From positions 1-60,626 of the forward strand of contig CADCTC010000095.1 of NCBI GenBank assembly GCA_902805635.1: DNA of 60,626 nucleotides. Reading direction: 5' to 3'. This document shows positions 35,319 through 43,097 of the stretch, piece by piece. The stretch comes from an uncultured Chloroflexota bacterium (GTDB lineage: Bacteria > Chloroflexota > UBA11872 > UBA12225). The translations under genes and the position numbers were made by a program. The notes under the pieces are model-generated. The model was not told the DNA's origin. It saw only the letters and a list, made by a program, of their open reading frames with translations, and made no database searches. The first letter of the stretch is position 1. Each line of letters opens with the position of its first letter.

Positions 35319-36680
35319 ATGCTCCGGCGTAGGTTCGTGATGGGCAGCGCGGCCGCGGCCGTGGGGGTCAGCGGCGTGGTAGCGGCGGCGTGCGCTGGCC
35401 CCGGTGGCAGCGGCAGTGGCGGCAGCGGCGATAAGGCCCCCACCATCGGCGCGCGCGACGTCACCCTCAGCTGGGAGGTGGAGATGCAGCCGGACGTGCT
35501 CTCACGCGTGCCGGCCTTCCTGGCGGAGTGGACGCAGAAGTACCCCCGGGTCAAGATCGACGCCCAGCACTTCGACGGCGGCGACGGCCAGAAGATCCAG
35601 AAGATGCTCACGCTCGCCGCCGCCGGCACGCCGGTGGACGTGGTGGGCAAGCTCACCTACATCCAGCCCCTGGCCGCCCCCGGCGGCGCACTGCCGCTCG
35701 AGCCGCTGATCAAGCGCGACAAGTACGACGTCTCCAAGTACAACAAGGGCTGGCTGACCAGCTTCGGCACGCACCAGGACAAGCTCTACTCGCTGCCGTA
35801 CGGCATGGGCGGCAGCGCCATGGTGTGGGTCTACAACCGCGCCCACTTCCAGGAGGTGGGCCTGAAGGAGCCCTCCGCCGACTGGAAGAACCCGTGGACG
35901 TGGGAGGACTTCCGCCAGGCGGCCATGCGGCTCACCAAGCGAGACGGCGACACTATCACGCGCGCGGGGGTGGAGCAGTTCGGCAACCAGTACTTCTCGC
36001 TGCCCTACCCCTGGGGCGGGCAGTGGCTCAAGGCTGACCACAAGACGTCGACGGCCGATGCGCCGGAGATGGTCGAGGCGTACACCCGCTACCTGGACCT
36101 CATCTTCAAGGACCGGGTGACCACCATCAGCCCCGGCGGCGAGAATCTGGGCACGCTGCACAACCGCTTCTACGACGGCAAGGTGTCCATGCACTACATC
36201 CTGGGATCGCGCCTGCCCGCCTTCACCGACCCCGCGGTGCACAAGGTGGACTACGCAATGGCCCCTTTCCCCAAGGGCACCCTGCCCAACGCGCCCGCAG
36301 CCTCCGGCGACATCGACACCAACCAGCTGGCGCTGGGCAACCAGAAGACAGCCGAGGAATCGTGGGCCTTCACCAAGTGGCTGCTGGAAAAGGCGCGCTA
36401 CGCCATCTTCAGCGACCGCATGCCCACGCTGACCGAAGACGCAAGCGCCTGGGCACGCGAGGCGTTCAAGCGCGTGCCCGCCACGGCGCGCGTGGACGTA
36501 CTCGTGAACGCCATCGCCAGCGCGCGGCCCAACGACCCCGTGCGCTCGCACGTGAAGGTGGACCAGATCAGCAGTGAAGCGATGAACCCCGCCTGGAACG
36601 ACATGCGCGCACAGAAGGTGGCCGTCAAGGACGCGCTCGCCGACGCAAAGCGCAAGATCCAGGGCATCATCGGGAGCTAG
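35319..36680 (+). CDS. Extracellular sugar-binding lipoprotein (SBP family 1)
   Basis: 453 aa from ATG 35319, with AGGAGG 5-6 nt upstream; the longer open frame is antisense to creatininase. N-terminus MLRRRFVMGSAAAAVG...VVAAACAG is a Tat/lipoprotein signal with lipobox AAAC, followed by a Gly/Ser linker. The mature protein has the ABC carbohydrate-binding pattern (WTQKYPRVKIDAQHFDGGDGQKIQKM, GKLTYIQPLA, LYSLPYGMGGSAMVWVYN, WTWEDFRQAAMRLT, FYDGKVSMHYILGS, APFPKG). Preceded by the regulator's operator. Followed by a Gfo/Idh oxidoreductase; no permease genes. Confidence 0.94.
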   Translation: MLRRRFVMGSAAAAVGVSGVVAAACAGPGGSGSGGSGDKAPTIGARDVTLSWEVEMQPDVLSRVPAFLAEWTQKYPRVKIDAQHFDGGDGQKIQKMLTLAAAGTPVDVVGKLTYIQPLAAPGGALPLEPLIKRDKYDVSKYNKGWLTSFGTHQDKLYSLPYGMGGSAMVWVYNRAHFQEVGLKEPSADWKNPWTWEDFRQAAMRLTKRDGDTITRAGVEQFGNQYFSLPYPWGGQWLKADHKTSTADAPEMVEAYTRYLDLIFKDRVTTISPGGENLGTLHNRFYDGKVSMHYILGSRLPAFTDPAVHKVDYAMAPFPKGTLPNAPAASGDIDTNQLALGNQKTAEESWAFTKWLLEKARYAIFSDRMPTLTEDASAWAREAFKRVPATARVDVLVNAIASARPNDPVRSHVKVDQISSEAMNPAWNDMRAQKVAVKDALADAKRKIQGIIGS

Positions 36681-36718
36681 GGTCAGGACTGCGGACTAAG
36701 ATGTCGTTTCAATTCCCA

Positions 36719-36819
36719 CCGTTCGCCCTGAGCTTGTCGAAGGGTCCCTCCCGAGCCCGCCGAGGGGGCATGGCTCGACAAGCCTGTCCTGAGCCTGTCG
36801 AAGGGCTCACCACGAACGG
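36719..36819. repeat. Dispersed CCGTTCGCCCTGAGCTTGTCGAAGGG repeat, complex copy
   Basis: A direct copy at 36719-36745 (CTGAGCTTGTCGAAGGG), then a rearranged part with CTGTCCTGAGCCTGTCGAAGGG at 36784-36805, and closing CGAACGG at 36813-36819 inverted to the opening CCGTTCG. It fills most of the gap between the binding-protein gene and the Gfo/Idh gene. Confidence 0.85.
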
Positions 36820-36857
36820 CCGTTTTGAAACCAGCTCTAAGGACTGAGGAGCACGCA

Positions 36858-38027
36858 TTGGTAAGCAACGGCGGCACAAACGGCAGCACCACCGGAAGGA
36901 TGGGCGCCAGCGGGCACGCGGGCCAACCGGGACGGCCGCTGCGGGTGGCGCAGATCGGCTGCGGACAGATCGCGCCGCAGCACCTGCGCGCCTACGCGGA
37001 GACGCCGCTGGTGGAGGCGGTGGTGGTAATGGACGTGGACCCGGTGGCGGCGCAGGAGGCGGCCGCCGCGGCCGGCGGCGTGCCGTGGACCACGTCGTTC
37101 GACGAAGCCATCCGGCGCGACGACGTGGACGTCGTCTCCATCGCCACGCCGCACCACCTGCACGCGCCGCAGGTGGTTGCCGCCGCCGAGGCCGGCAAGC
37201 ACGTGCTGTGCGAGAAGCCGCTGACCACTTCCTTAGAGGAGGCGGACCGCATGATCGCCGCCTGCCGGAACAGCGGCGTGCGGCTGGGCATGTGGATGGT
37301 CATGCGCTACACCAGCGCCGCCCGTCAGGCCCGCGCGCTGCTGCGGGCCGGCGCCATCGGGGAAATCGTAAACATCCGCCTGCCGGACGTACACGACAAG
37401 GTGCGCGACTACTATCAGCGCGGCGTGGGCGGCCGCGGGCGGCCAACGGACTGGCGCGGCGCGCGCGCCGCCAGCGGCGGCGGCGCGCTGATCATGAACG
37501 CCATCCACCAGATCGACGCGCTGCGCTTCATCACCGGCCTGGAGGTGCGGCGCGTCTCCGCCGAGTGGGTCAGCTTCACCGGCTTGGCCGACGTGGAGGA
37601 CATGATCAATGTCGTGCTCAAGTACGACAACGGCGCCATCGGCACCATCGACACCGCCAACTACGCTCCCGGCGGAGGCGAGGCGCACGTGCTGCGCATC
37701 TACGGCAGCCGGGGCCAGCTGCAGACCGCGCGCGGCTCCTCTCTCAAGGCGTATGTGGAAGAGCCCTTCGCCGGCGGCAAAGGCCTGCCCGCCATCCCCG
37801 CGCGCGAGTGGACCGACGTTCCCGCCGAAGACATGGGCAGCTCGCGCACCCTGGTGCTGGAAGACTTCGCACGCGCCATCGCCAGCGGCACGCAGCCGCC
37901 CGTCACCGGCGAGGACGGCCGCGCCTCCATCGAAGTCGTGCTCGCCGCCTATGCCAGCGCCGAGCGCGGGCAGACGGTGGCGCTGCCGCTGGCGGTGCCG
38001 GCTGCCGCCCTCCTCCGTTCGCCCTGA
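36858..38027 (+). CDS. Gfo/Idh/MocA family oxidoreductase
   Basis: 389 aa. A TTG at 36858 is chosen because GAGGAG lies 6 nt upstream; the first TTG at 36825 has no such site. After a 25-residue Gly/Ser-rich leader the Rossmann motif is RVAQIGCGQIAPQH, with ATPHHLHAP and the hallmark EKP in HVLCEKPLTTS. The C-terminal domain has GGGALIMNAIHQIDALRFI. NAD(P)-dependent oxidation of a sugar or polyol, cytoplasmic. The stop codon TGA belongs to the first unit of the repeat array that follows (TTCGCCCTGA), so the last residues LLRSP come from the repeat. Confidence 0.92.
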   Translation: MVSNGGTNGSTTGRMGASGHAGQPGRPLRVAQIGCGQIAPQHLRAYAETPLVEAVVVMDVDPVAAQEAAAAAGGVPWTTSFDEAIRRDDVDVVSIATPHHLHAPQVVAAAEAGKHVLCEKPLTTSLEEADRMIAACRNSGVRLGMWMVMRYTSAARQARALLRAGAIGEIVNIRLPDVHDKVRDYYQRGVGGRGRPTDWRGARAASGGGALIMNAIHQIDALRFITGLEVRRVSAEWVSFTGLADVEDMINVVLKYDNGAIGTIDTANYAPGGGEAHVLRIYGSRGQLQTARGSSLKAYVEEPFAGGKGLPAIPAREWTDVPAEDMGSSRTLVLEDFARAIASGTQPPVTGEDGRASIEVVLAAYASAERGQTVALPLAVPAAALLRSP

Positions 38028-38140
38028 GCCCTCCCCGTTCGCCCTGAGCCCTCCCCGTTCGCCCTGAGCCCTCCCCGTTCGCCCTGAGCCTGTCGAAGGG
38101 CAGGCGCCACGGCACCGTTCGCCCTGAGCCTGTCGAAGGG
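38015..38140. repeat. Array of 20-bp units from the TTCGCCCTGAGCC repeat
   Basis: The unit CTCCCCGTTCGCCCTGAGCC is repeated with an exact 20-bp period from about 38013 to 38090 (four copies, the first slightly shortened). It then runs into the full element TGTCGAAGGG at 38091-38100, and a second full element lies at 38115-38140. Not a CRISPR, since there are no spacers. Confidence 0.9.
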
Positions 38141-38150
38141 CAAGCACCGG

Positions 38151-38193
38151 CTGGGTGTTCCCGACCTCCCGGCCGGCTGCCGGGAACACCCAG
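38151..38193. terminator. Strong bidirectional hairpin between convergent genes
   Basis: CTGGGTGTTCCCG (38151-38163) pairs perfectly with CGGGAACACCCAG (38181-38193). The 17-nt loop contains CCGGCCGG. It lies between two convergent Gfo/Idh genes and could end transcription from either side, though no T-run follows. Confidence 0.65.
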
Positions 38194-38229
38194 CGCCTGC
38201 ACGCTCTCGCCGAAGGCGCGCGTCCGCGG

Positions 38230-39285
38230 TCAGGCGGTGGCGGCGCGCAGGTCGGAGAGGGAGACCTCGCGGCGCTCGGCGGCGGCTGTGCGGGCGGCGA
38301 AGAGCGCCAGGGCGACGGCTTCTATCTCGGCCTGGGGCAGGGGCTCCTGGCGGGTGCGGATCATATCGATGAAGGATTCGAGCTGGAAGACGTAGCCGCG
38401 CGGGAGCGAGGGCAGCGGGATCGCGGGTTTCTTGCCGCCCCACCAGCGCAGCTCGCCGCCGGCGGTTTCCACCACGCCGGCGCTGCCGCACGCGGCGAAG
38501 CTCCGCCCGCCGGCGCTGCTGCCTGAATACATCTCCAAGGTGGCCACCACGCCGCTGCGCCAGCGGAAGGTGGCCAGGGCCGTGTCCTCGGAGCGGGACT
38601 GCGTGAAGTGGCGCTTCTCCGCCACGCACGTGACGGACTCCACCTCCGGCCCCAGCAGCGCCACCAGCGGCTCCATGCCGTGGATGCCCATGTTCACGAT
38701 GGTGCCGCCACCCAGGGAAACGTCATCCTGCCAGGTGTGCGGCTCCTCCATGTAGCGCCCAATGCTGTGCGAGACGCTGACACGCACCGCCAGCAGCGTG
38801 CCCAGCTCCGGGCTGGCGAGCAGCGGTCGGAGCGCCTCTACGGCGGCGTCGTAGCGCGCGCTGGAGCAGGAATAGAGGGGCGTGCCGTGCTCGCGCGCCG
38901 CGGCCAGGATGGTGCGCAGGTCCTCCGGCGTGGTGCAAATGGGCTTATCGATGAAGGTGGGGATGCCGGCGCGCAGGAAGGGGAGGGCGTAGTGCGCGTG
39001 CTCGCCGTTCTTGGTCTCGATCAGGACGCCGTCCACCCCGGCAGCCACGATCTCCGCCGGGTCCTCGACGGCGCTGTCGCCGTGCTCGGCGGCGAACGCG
39101 CGCGCGGCGGCGGGATCGTAGTCCCAGATGTGGCTGATGTTCGCCTGGCGCCAGGCGTCCGGCTTGCCTTCCGCCGGGCGGATGGAGCCATCTTTGAGCA
39201 GCTTGGTAAAGGTGCGGGGATGGCTGAAGCCCAGCCCCAGCATGCCGAGGCGCAGCGGCCGCACGTCTGCGGACGTGGGGGTCAT
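38230..39285 (-). CDS. Gfo/Idh/MocA family oxidoreductase
   Basis: 351 aa. The ATG at 39285 comes directly after the stop of the hydroxyacid dehydrogenase gene (TAGATG, no gap), which suggests coupled translation. The nucleotide-binding motif is LGMLGLGFSHPR, and the hallmark Lys-Pro is IDKP in IPTFIDKPICTT rather than EKP. The pattern GGGTIVNMGIHGMEPLVAL replaces the usual GGGxxxDxGxH. Acts with NAD(P) on a sugar or related hydroxy compound. Confidence 0.9.
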   Translation of the reverse strand: MTPTSADVRPLRLGMLGLGFSHPRTFTKLLKDGSIRPAEGKPDAWRQANISHIWDYDPAAARAFAAEHGDSAVEDPAEIVAAGVDGVLIETKNGEHAHYALPFLRAGIPTFIDKPICTTPEDLRTILAAAREHGTPLYSCSSARYDAAVEALRPLLASPELGTLLAVRVSVSHSIGRYMEEPHTWQDDVSLGGGTIVNMGIHGMEPLVALLGPEVESVTCVAEKRHFTQSRSEDTALATFRWRSGVVATLEMYSGSSAGGRSFAACGSAGVVETAGGELRWWGGKKPAIPLPSLPRGYVFQLESFIDMIRTRQEPLPQAEIEAVALALFAARTAAAERREVSLSDLRAATA

Positions 39286-40353
39286 CTACGCCATCCTCGC
39301 CAGCATCTCTTTGGTCACCCCGTGGCGCATGGGCTCGCCGCGGAAGAAGCGCGCGAAGTCGTCCACCACCGTCTCGCCCAGCTTGCTGCGCGACTGCGTG
39401 GTGCCACCGGCGGCGTGCGGGCTCAAGATCACGTTCGGCAGGCCCAGCAGCGGGCTGTCCGCGGCGAGCGGCTCCTTGGGGAAGACGTCCAGCGCACCGT
39501 TGATGCGGCCGCTGACCAGCTCCTTCGTGAGCGCGTCGTACTCGATGGCGCCCGCGCGCGCGGTGTTGACGAAGAGCGCGCCGTCGCGCAGCAGCGCGAG
39601 CTGCTTTCCGCCGATGATCCCCTCGGTCTCGGGGGTGGTGGGGGCGTGGTTGCTCACCACGTCACAGGTGCGGAACAGCTCGTCCACCGTGTCCACGCGG
39701 CGCACGTGCATGCGCTGCGCGTCTTCGTCCGAGAGGTACGGGTCGTAGACCAGGATCTCGGCGTCAAAGCCGCGCAGGAGGCGGATGAAGGCGCGGCCGG
39801 TGCTGCTGGCGGCCACCACGCCCACGCGGCGGCGGATCAGGGTCTCGCCCGGCCCCATCTCGCGCTTGGCCCAGACGCCTTCCTGCATGGTCTGGTTGAA
39901 CTGGTAGCCCTTCCGTAAGGACATCAGCGTCACCATCAGCGCCCACTCGCCCACCGAGTCCCCGATGGTGGCCGCGGCATGGGTCACCTGGATCCCGCGG
40001 TCGAACGCCTCCGCCGGCACAAACCCCTTGATCGTGCCCGCCGCGTGGCCGATCACCTTGAGGCGGTCGGCGTGCTTGAGCAGGGCTTCGTCGAACTTGG
40101 GCGCGGCGTTCCAGCTGGTGAGCACGGCATCCACGCCGCGCAGCAGCGGCGCTACCTCCTCCGCGGTCACCTTGTGCTCGGGCCCGGTGATGCGCACCAC
40201 TTCGCCCAGCTCGCACAGCGTCTGCTCGGCGCGTTCGGACATGATCTCCGCGTAGGCGTTGCCGTGCGGCAGCACCAGGATCTTCAGCTCGCCTGCCCCG
40301 CCTTGCCCACTTGGCCCGCCCGCCTCGCCTGCTCCGCGTGCCTGTGCACTCAT
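39286..40353 (-). CDS. D-2-hydroxyacid dehydrogenase-like protein with altered Rossmann loop
   Basis: 355 aa, ATG 40353 with GGGAGAC upstream. Catalytic residues of the family are present: Arg in NTARAGAIEYD, Glu in FPKEPLA and His in LSPHAAGGTT. The NAD-binding loop, normally GxGxxG, reads VGVVAASSTGRAFIRLL, followed by the usual acidic end VYDPYL. The rest is standard. It reduces 2-keto acids or oxidises 2-hydroxy acids, consistent with sugar-acid catabolism. It is divergent from a sugar-binding lipoprotein gene, with 116 bp between starts. Confidence 0.9.
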   Translation of the reverse strand: MSAQARGAGEAGGPSGQGGAGELKILVLPHGNAYAEIMSERAEQTLCELGEVVRITGPEHKVTAEEVAPLLRGVDAVLTSWNAAPKFDEALLKHADRLKVIGHAAGTIKGFVPAEAFDRGIQVTHAAATIGDSVGEWALMVTLMSLRKGYQFNQTMQEGVWAKREMGPGETLIRRRVGVVAASSTGRAFIRLLRGFDAEILVYDPYLSDEDAQRMHVRRVDTVDELFRTCDVVSNHAPTTPETEGIIGGKQLALLRDGALFVNTARAGAIEYDALTKELVSGRINGALDVFPKEPLAADSPLLGLPNVILSPHAAGGTTQSRSKLGETVVDDFARFFRGEPMRHGVTKEMLARMA

Positions 40354-40433
40354 GGCGTCGTGTCGTCTCCCAGTCCGGTTCTCAGTGATCCGTGCGATTT
40401 CGTGGGGCGTGAATGCCCGCCCAGTGTGCTGGT

Positions 40434-40440
40434 TACTATA
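40434..40440 (+). promoter_or_regulatory. Possible -10 (TACTATA) before the binding-protein gene
   Basis: TACTATAAG is the only AT-rich hexamer in the divergent gap and lies about 30 nt upstream of the ATG at 40470. No convincing -35. GTGCT and AAGCAC half-sites flank it (about 40424 and 40449) and resemble the operator of the GntR-LacI protein, but with too wide a spacing. Confidence 0.35.
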
Positions 40441-40469
40441 AGCCTCTCAAGCACCGAGGGAGGAGTCTG

Positions 40470-41819
40470 ATGCGCAGGCAGACGGCGAGAGCAACGCGGG
40501 TGGGGACTCGTCGGTGGGCGCTCGGGGCGCTCGGTGTGTCCGTCGGTGCCGGGGCGCTGGCCCTGGCGGCGTGTGGCGCGGGCGGCGAGACCGGCGGCGC
40601 AGCCAAGGAGGCAAAGCCGGCATCCATCAAAGTGCTGATGGGCACCGCGGGGGCCATGCCCATCCTGGACAAGCTGAAAGACAGCTTCAAGGCGGCGCAT
40701 CCCACCATCACGCCTGAGTACGAGGAGACCAGCGGCACCGCGCAGACGCAGCAGAAGGTGCTCACCTACGCCGCCGCGGGCACCCTGCCCGACGTGCTGC
40801 CCGAGCACCCCAACTACGTGGCGGACTTCGCCGGCAGGGGGCTGCTGACGGACCTCCAGCCGCTCGGCGCCAAGGACAGGTCCGCGGACGTGGGCGACTT
40901 CTTCCCCGGGGTGCTGGACCACTTCCGGGTGAACGACGTGCTGGTCGGCTTCCCGTGGAACAGCGGCCCGTCCATCATCTACTTCAACCGCACGCTGCTC
41001 GACCGGTTGGGCGTGAAGGCGCCCGGCCAGCGCGAGAAGGAAGGCAAGTGGGACTGGATGGCGTTCCAGGAAGTGGCCCGCGCCACCACCACCGGCACCG
41101 GCAGCGGCCGCACGATGGGCTTCCAGCAGCCGAACCTCAACCTGGACTGGATGGACGCCTTCATCTGGCAGGCAGGCGGTGAAGTCTTCTCCAAGCACGT
41201 CAAGAAGTGCCTGCTGGGCGAGCCCGCCGCGATCCAGGCGGTGCAGTTCCTGGCGGACCTCCACACCAAGGATCGGGTGGTCGCGTACGGGGACGAGGCG
41301 AAGGACTTCCCGAACGGGGTGGAGTCCGGCAAGGTGGCAATGCGCTTCGGGAACAAGGACCAGGCGATCGAGATCCTGAACGCGTCCGCGCAGAACACCT
41401 TCAAGCCCGGTCTGGCGCCCACCCCCAGGGGACGCGGCGGGCGCGCCAACCGCGACGGCCCGCAGGCCAATGGCATCGGCAAGGGCACCAAAGAGCTGGA
41501 CGCCGCCTGGGCCTACATGAAGCACATGTCCAACCTGGAAACGCAGAAGATCCGGCTGGCGGCCAACCTGACCACACCCGTGCGGAAGTCCGCCGCCAAG
41601 ACCACGGAATTCACGAAGTCGCTCTACGACTGGGAGTCCGCCGCCTTCTGGCAGGACGCGGCCGATACGACGCGGAACCTGCCCAAGCCCTCCCGCTACA
41701 CGGACATCAACACCGCCTGGCGCGCCTCGTTCGACAAGGTCCTGAAGGGGGAGCAGGCGGTGCGTCCCGCGATGGAGGACCTGGTGCGCCAGGTGGACGC
41801 GCTGCTGGCGGCGGGTTGA
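40470..41819 (+). CDS. Extracellular sugar-binding lipoprotein (SBP family 1)
   Basis: 449 aa from ATG 40470, GAGGGAGGAG upstream. Tat/lipoprotein signal: TRVGTRRWALGALGVSVGAGALALAACG, with lipobox LAAC. Mature part: SFKAAHPTITPEYEETSGTAQTQQKVLTYAAAGTLPDVL, VGFPWNSGPSIIYFNRTLLDRLG, WDWMAFQEVARA, FGNKDQAIEIL. ABC carbohydrate-binding type. Divergent from the hydroxyacid dehydrogenase/Gfo pair, which probably handle its ligand. No permease gene follows. Confidence 0.93.
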   Translation: MRRQTARATRVGTRRWALGALGVSVGAGALALAACGAGGETGGAAKEAKPASIKVLMGTAGAMPILDKLKDSFKAAHPTITPEYEETSGTAQTQQKVLTYAAAGTLPDVLPEHPNYVADFAGRGLLTDLQPLGAKDRSADVGDFFPGVLDHFRVNDVLVGFPWNSGPSIIYFNRTLLDRLGVKAPGQREKEGKWDWMAFQEVARATTTGTGSGRTMGFQQPNLNLDWMDAFIWQAGGEVFSKHVKKCLLGEPAAIQAVQFLADLHTKDRVVAYGDEAKDFPNGVESGKVAMRFGNKDQAIEILNASAQNTFKPGLAPTPRGRGGRANRDGPQANGIGKGTKELDAAWAYMKHMSNLETQKIRLAANLTTPVRKSAAKTTEFTKSLYDWESAAFWQDAADTTRNLPKPSRYTDINTAWRASFDKVLKGEQAVRPAMEDLVRQVDALLAAG

Positions 41820-41885
41820 GCCGCGACCGGCGGCGCACTAGGAGTGACAACGCCGGCCTATAGGCACTTGCCGCCAACCCTGCTG

Positions 41886-42770
41886 CTAATCGGCCGGCCG
41901 CGCATCCGCCGGCGCAGCGGCCGCCGGCGCAGCGGCCTGGCCCTGTGACCGCCGCAGCAAGCGCATGCGGTAGCTGATGCGGTCCCCTCGATAATAGAGG
42001 CGCTCGTAGTCCAGCGGTGTGCCACTTTCGGAGTACGTCATCCGCTCGATTACAAGCGTCGGCGCGCCCCGCGCGATGTCCAGCTGGCGCGCCACGTGCG
42101 AGTCGGCCGTGGCGGCGTGGATGCGGTAGTCGGCGTAGCCGAGGGGGATACCGTACTTGTCCTCCAGCAGGGTGAAGATGGGGTGCAGGGTGAGGTCCTC
42201 GCGCGCCACGCGTTCACCCAGCGCCGGCGGCAGGTACGTCACGTCGAACGAGAGCGGCTCCTCGTTGCCCAGGCGCACGCGCTCAATGCGCAGCACCGCG
42301 CTGCCGCGCGGCACCTCCAGGTGCTGTGCCACGGTCGCGTCGGCCGGCACCCGCGCCACGCTCACCACTCGCGCAGACGCCCGCAGACCCAGCGCCATCA
42401 TGTCCTCTACGAAGCCCGTCAGCGCGTGCAGCTCCTGCTCGATCTTGGGCTGTGTGACGAACGTGCCCTTGCCCGACCGGCGGTAGAGCGCGCCCGCGTG
42501 CACCAGCTCCATGAGCGCCTGGCGCACGGTGATGCGGCTGACGCCGAACCGCGCCATCAGCTCCGGCTCGGTTGGCATTTGGTCGCCCGGCTGCCAGACG
42601 CCGGCCGCAAGGTCCTGGCGGAGTGCTTCGAGCACCTTGGCGTAGAGGGGCACCCGCGGCTGCCGCTCAGCCAAAAGGCGGGAGCTCGAAACGGCTGCAG
42701 TAGGCTCGCCGAGCAGGAGAGCGGCATCGGGCGCCAAGGACCCGACGACAGCTGCCTTGTTTCGCTTCAC
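41886..42770 (-). CDS. GntR-family regulator with UTRA sensor domain (HutC/FarR type)
   Basis: 294 aa from a GTG at 42770 with GGAGG 7 nt upstream. After a 38-residue leader the winged helix runs YAKVLEALRQDLAAGVWQPGDQMPTEPELMARFGVSRITVRQALMELVHAGALYRRSGKGTFV. The UTRA effector domain follows (LHALTGFVEDMMALGLRASARVVSV, DVTYLPPALGERV, LVIERMTYSESGTPLDYERLYYRGDRISYRMRL). The tail is Ala/Pro-rich. It binds a small ligand, often a phosphorylated sugar or amino sugar, to relieve repression. Divergent from the binding-protein gene at 43098, its likely target. Confidence 0.93.
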   Translation of the reverse strand: MKRNKAAVVGSLAPDAALLLGEPTAAVSSSRLLAERQPRVPLYAKVLEALRQDLAAGVWQPGDQMPTEPELMARFGVSRITVRQALMELVHAGALYRRSGKGTFVTQPKIEQELHALTGFVEDMMALGLRASARVVSVARVPADATVAQHLEVPRGSAVLRIERVRLGNEEPLSFDVTYLPPALGERVAREDLTLHPIFTLLEDKYGIPLGYADYRIHAATADSHVARQLDIARGAPTLVIERMTYSESGTPLDYERLYYRGDRISYRMRLLRRSQGQAAAPAAAAPADARPAD

Positions 42771-42984
42771 TCAGGGCCTCCTGTGTGCTCCTGCACGCTG
42801 GAGCGGTCTACCACGCACCCTCGCCCACGGACGGGCTCGCCAGCGGGCGTTATAACAGTGCGCGCACAAACGTCAGCATCTTTCCGTGGAGGGACCTGCA
42901 CGCAAGGTCAGACGGTCACTTTTTCGGACACCGAGCGCAGCGCGCCCACCGAGTCTGCCTCCCGTGCCCGGATCGCCGGTTGCC

Positions 42985-43013
42985 TTGACGGAGGCAGGAG
43001 GCTCGTGTATGCT
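42985..43013 (+). promoter_or_regulatory. Sigma-70-type promoter for the binding-protein gene
   Basis: TTGACG at 42985-42990, 17-bp spacer, TATGCT at 43008-43013. The start codon is at 43098, so the leader would be about 78 nt. Confidence 0.6.
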
Positions 43014-43029
43014 GCCGTGGCCGCATACA
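43006..43029. promoter_or_regulatory. Inverted repeat TGTATGC-N10-GCATACA over the -10 box
   Basis: Seven-bp perfect arms at 43006-43012 and 43023-43029. The left arm covers the -10 hexamer, so a protein bound here would block RNA polymerase. The divergent GntR-UTRA regulator is the obvious candidate, although its family usually uses closer-spaced half-sites. Confidence 0.5.
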
Positions 43030-43097
43030 TCATGATGTTTGCGCCCGCCCGCGCAGCGCGCCAAGAGCCGGGCGGCCAACTTGAGGGAGACGCGCTA

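Noticed and set aside
38015..38100. Regular 20-bp repeats as a CRISPR array
   Set aside because: Units follow one another directly with no spacers and derive from a dispersed intergenic repeat; no cas gene in the window.
40424..40455. GTGCT and AAGCAC half-sites as a third operator of the GntR-LacI regulator
   Set aside because: The arms are about 20 bp apart, unlike the 4-bp spacing of the two good sites, so chance is likely.
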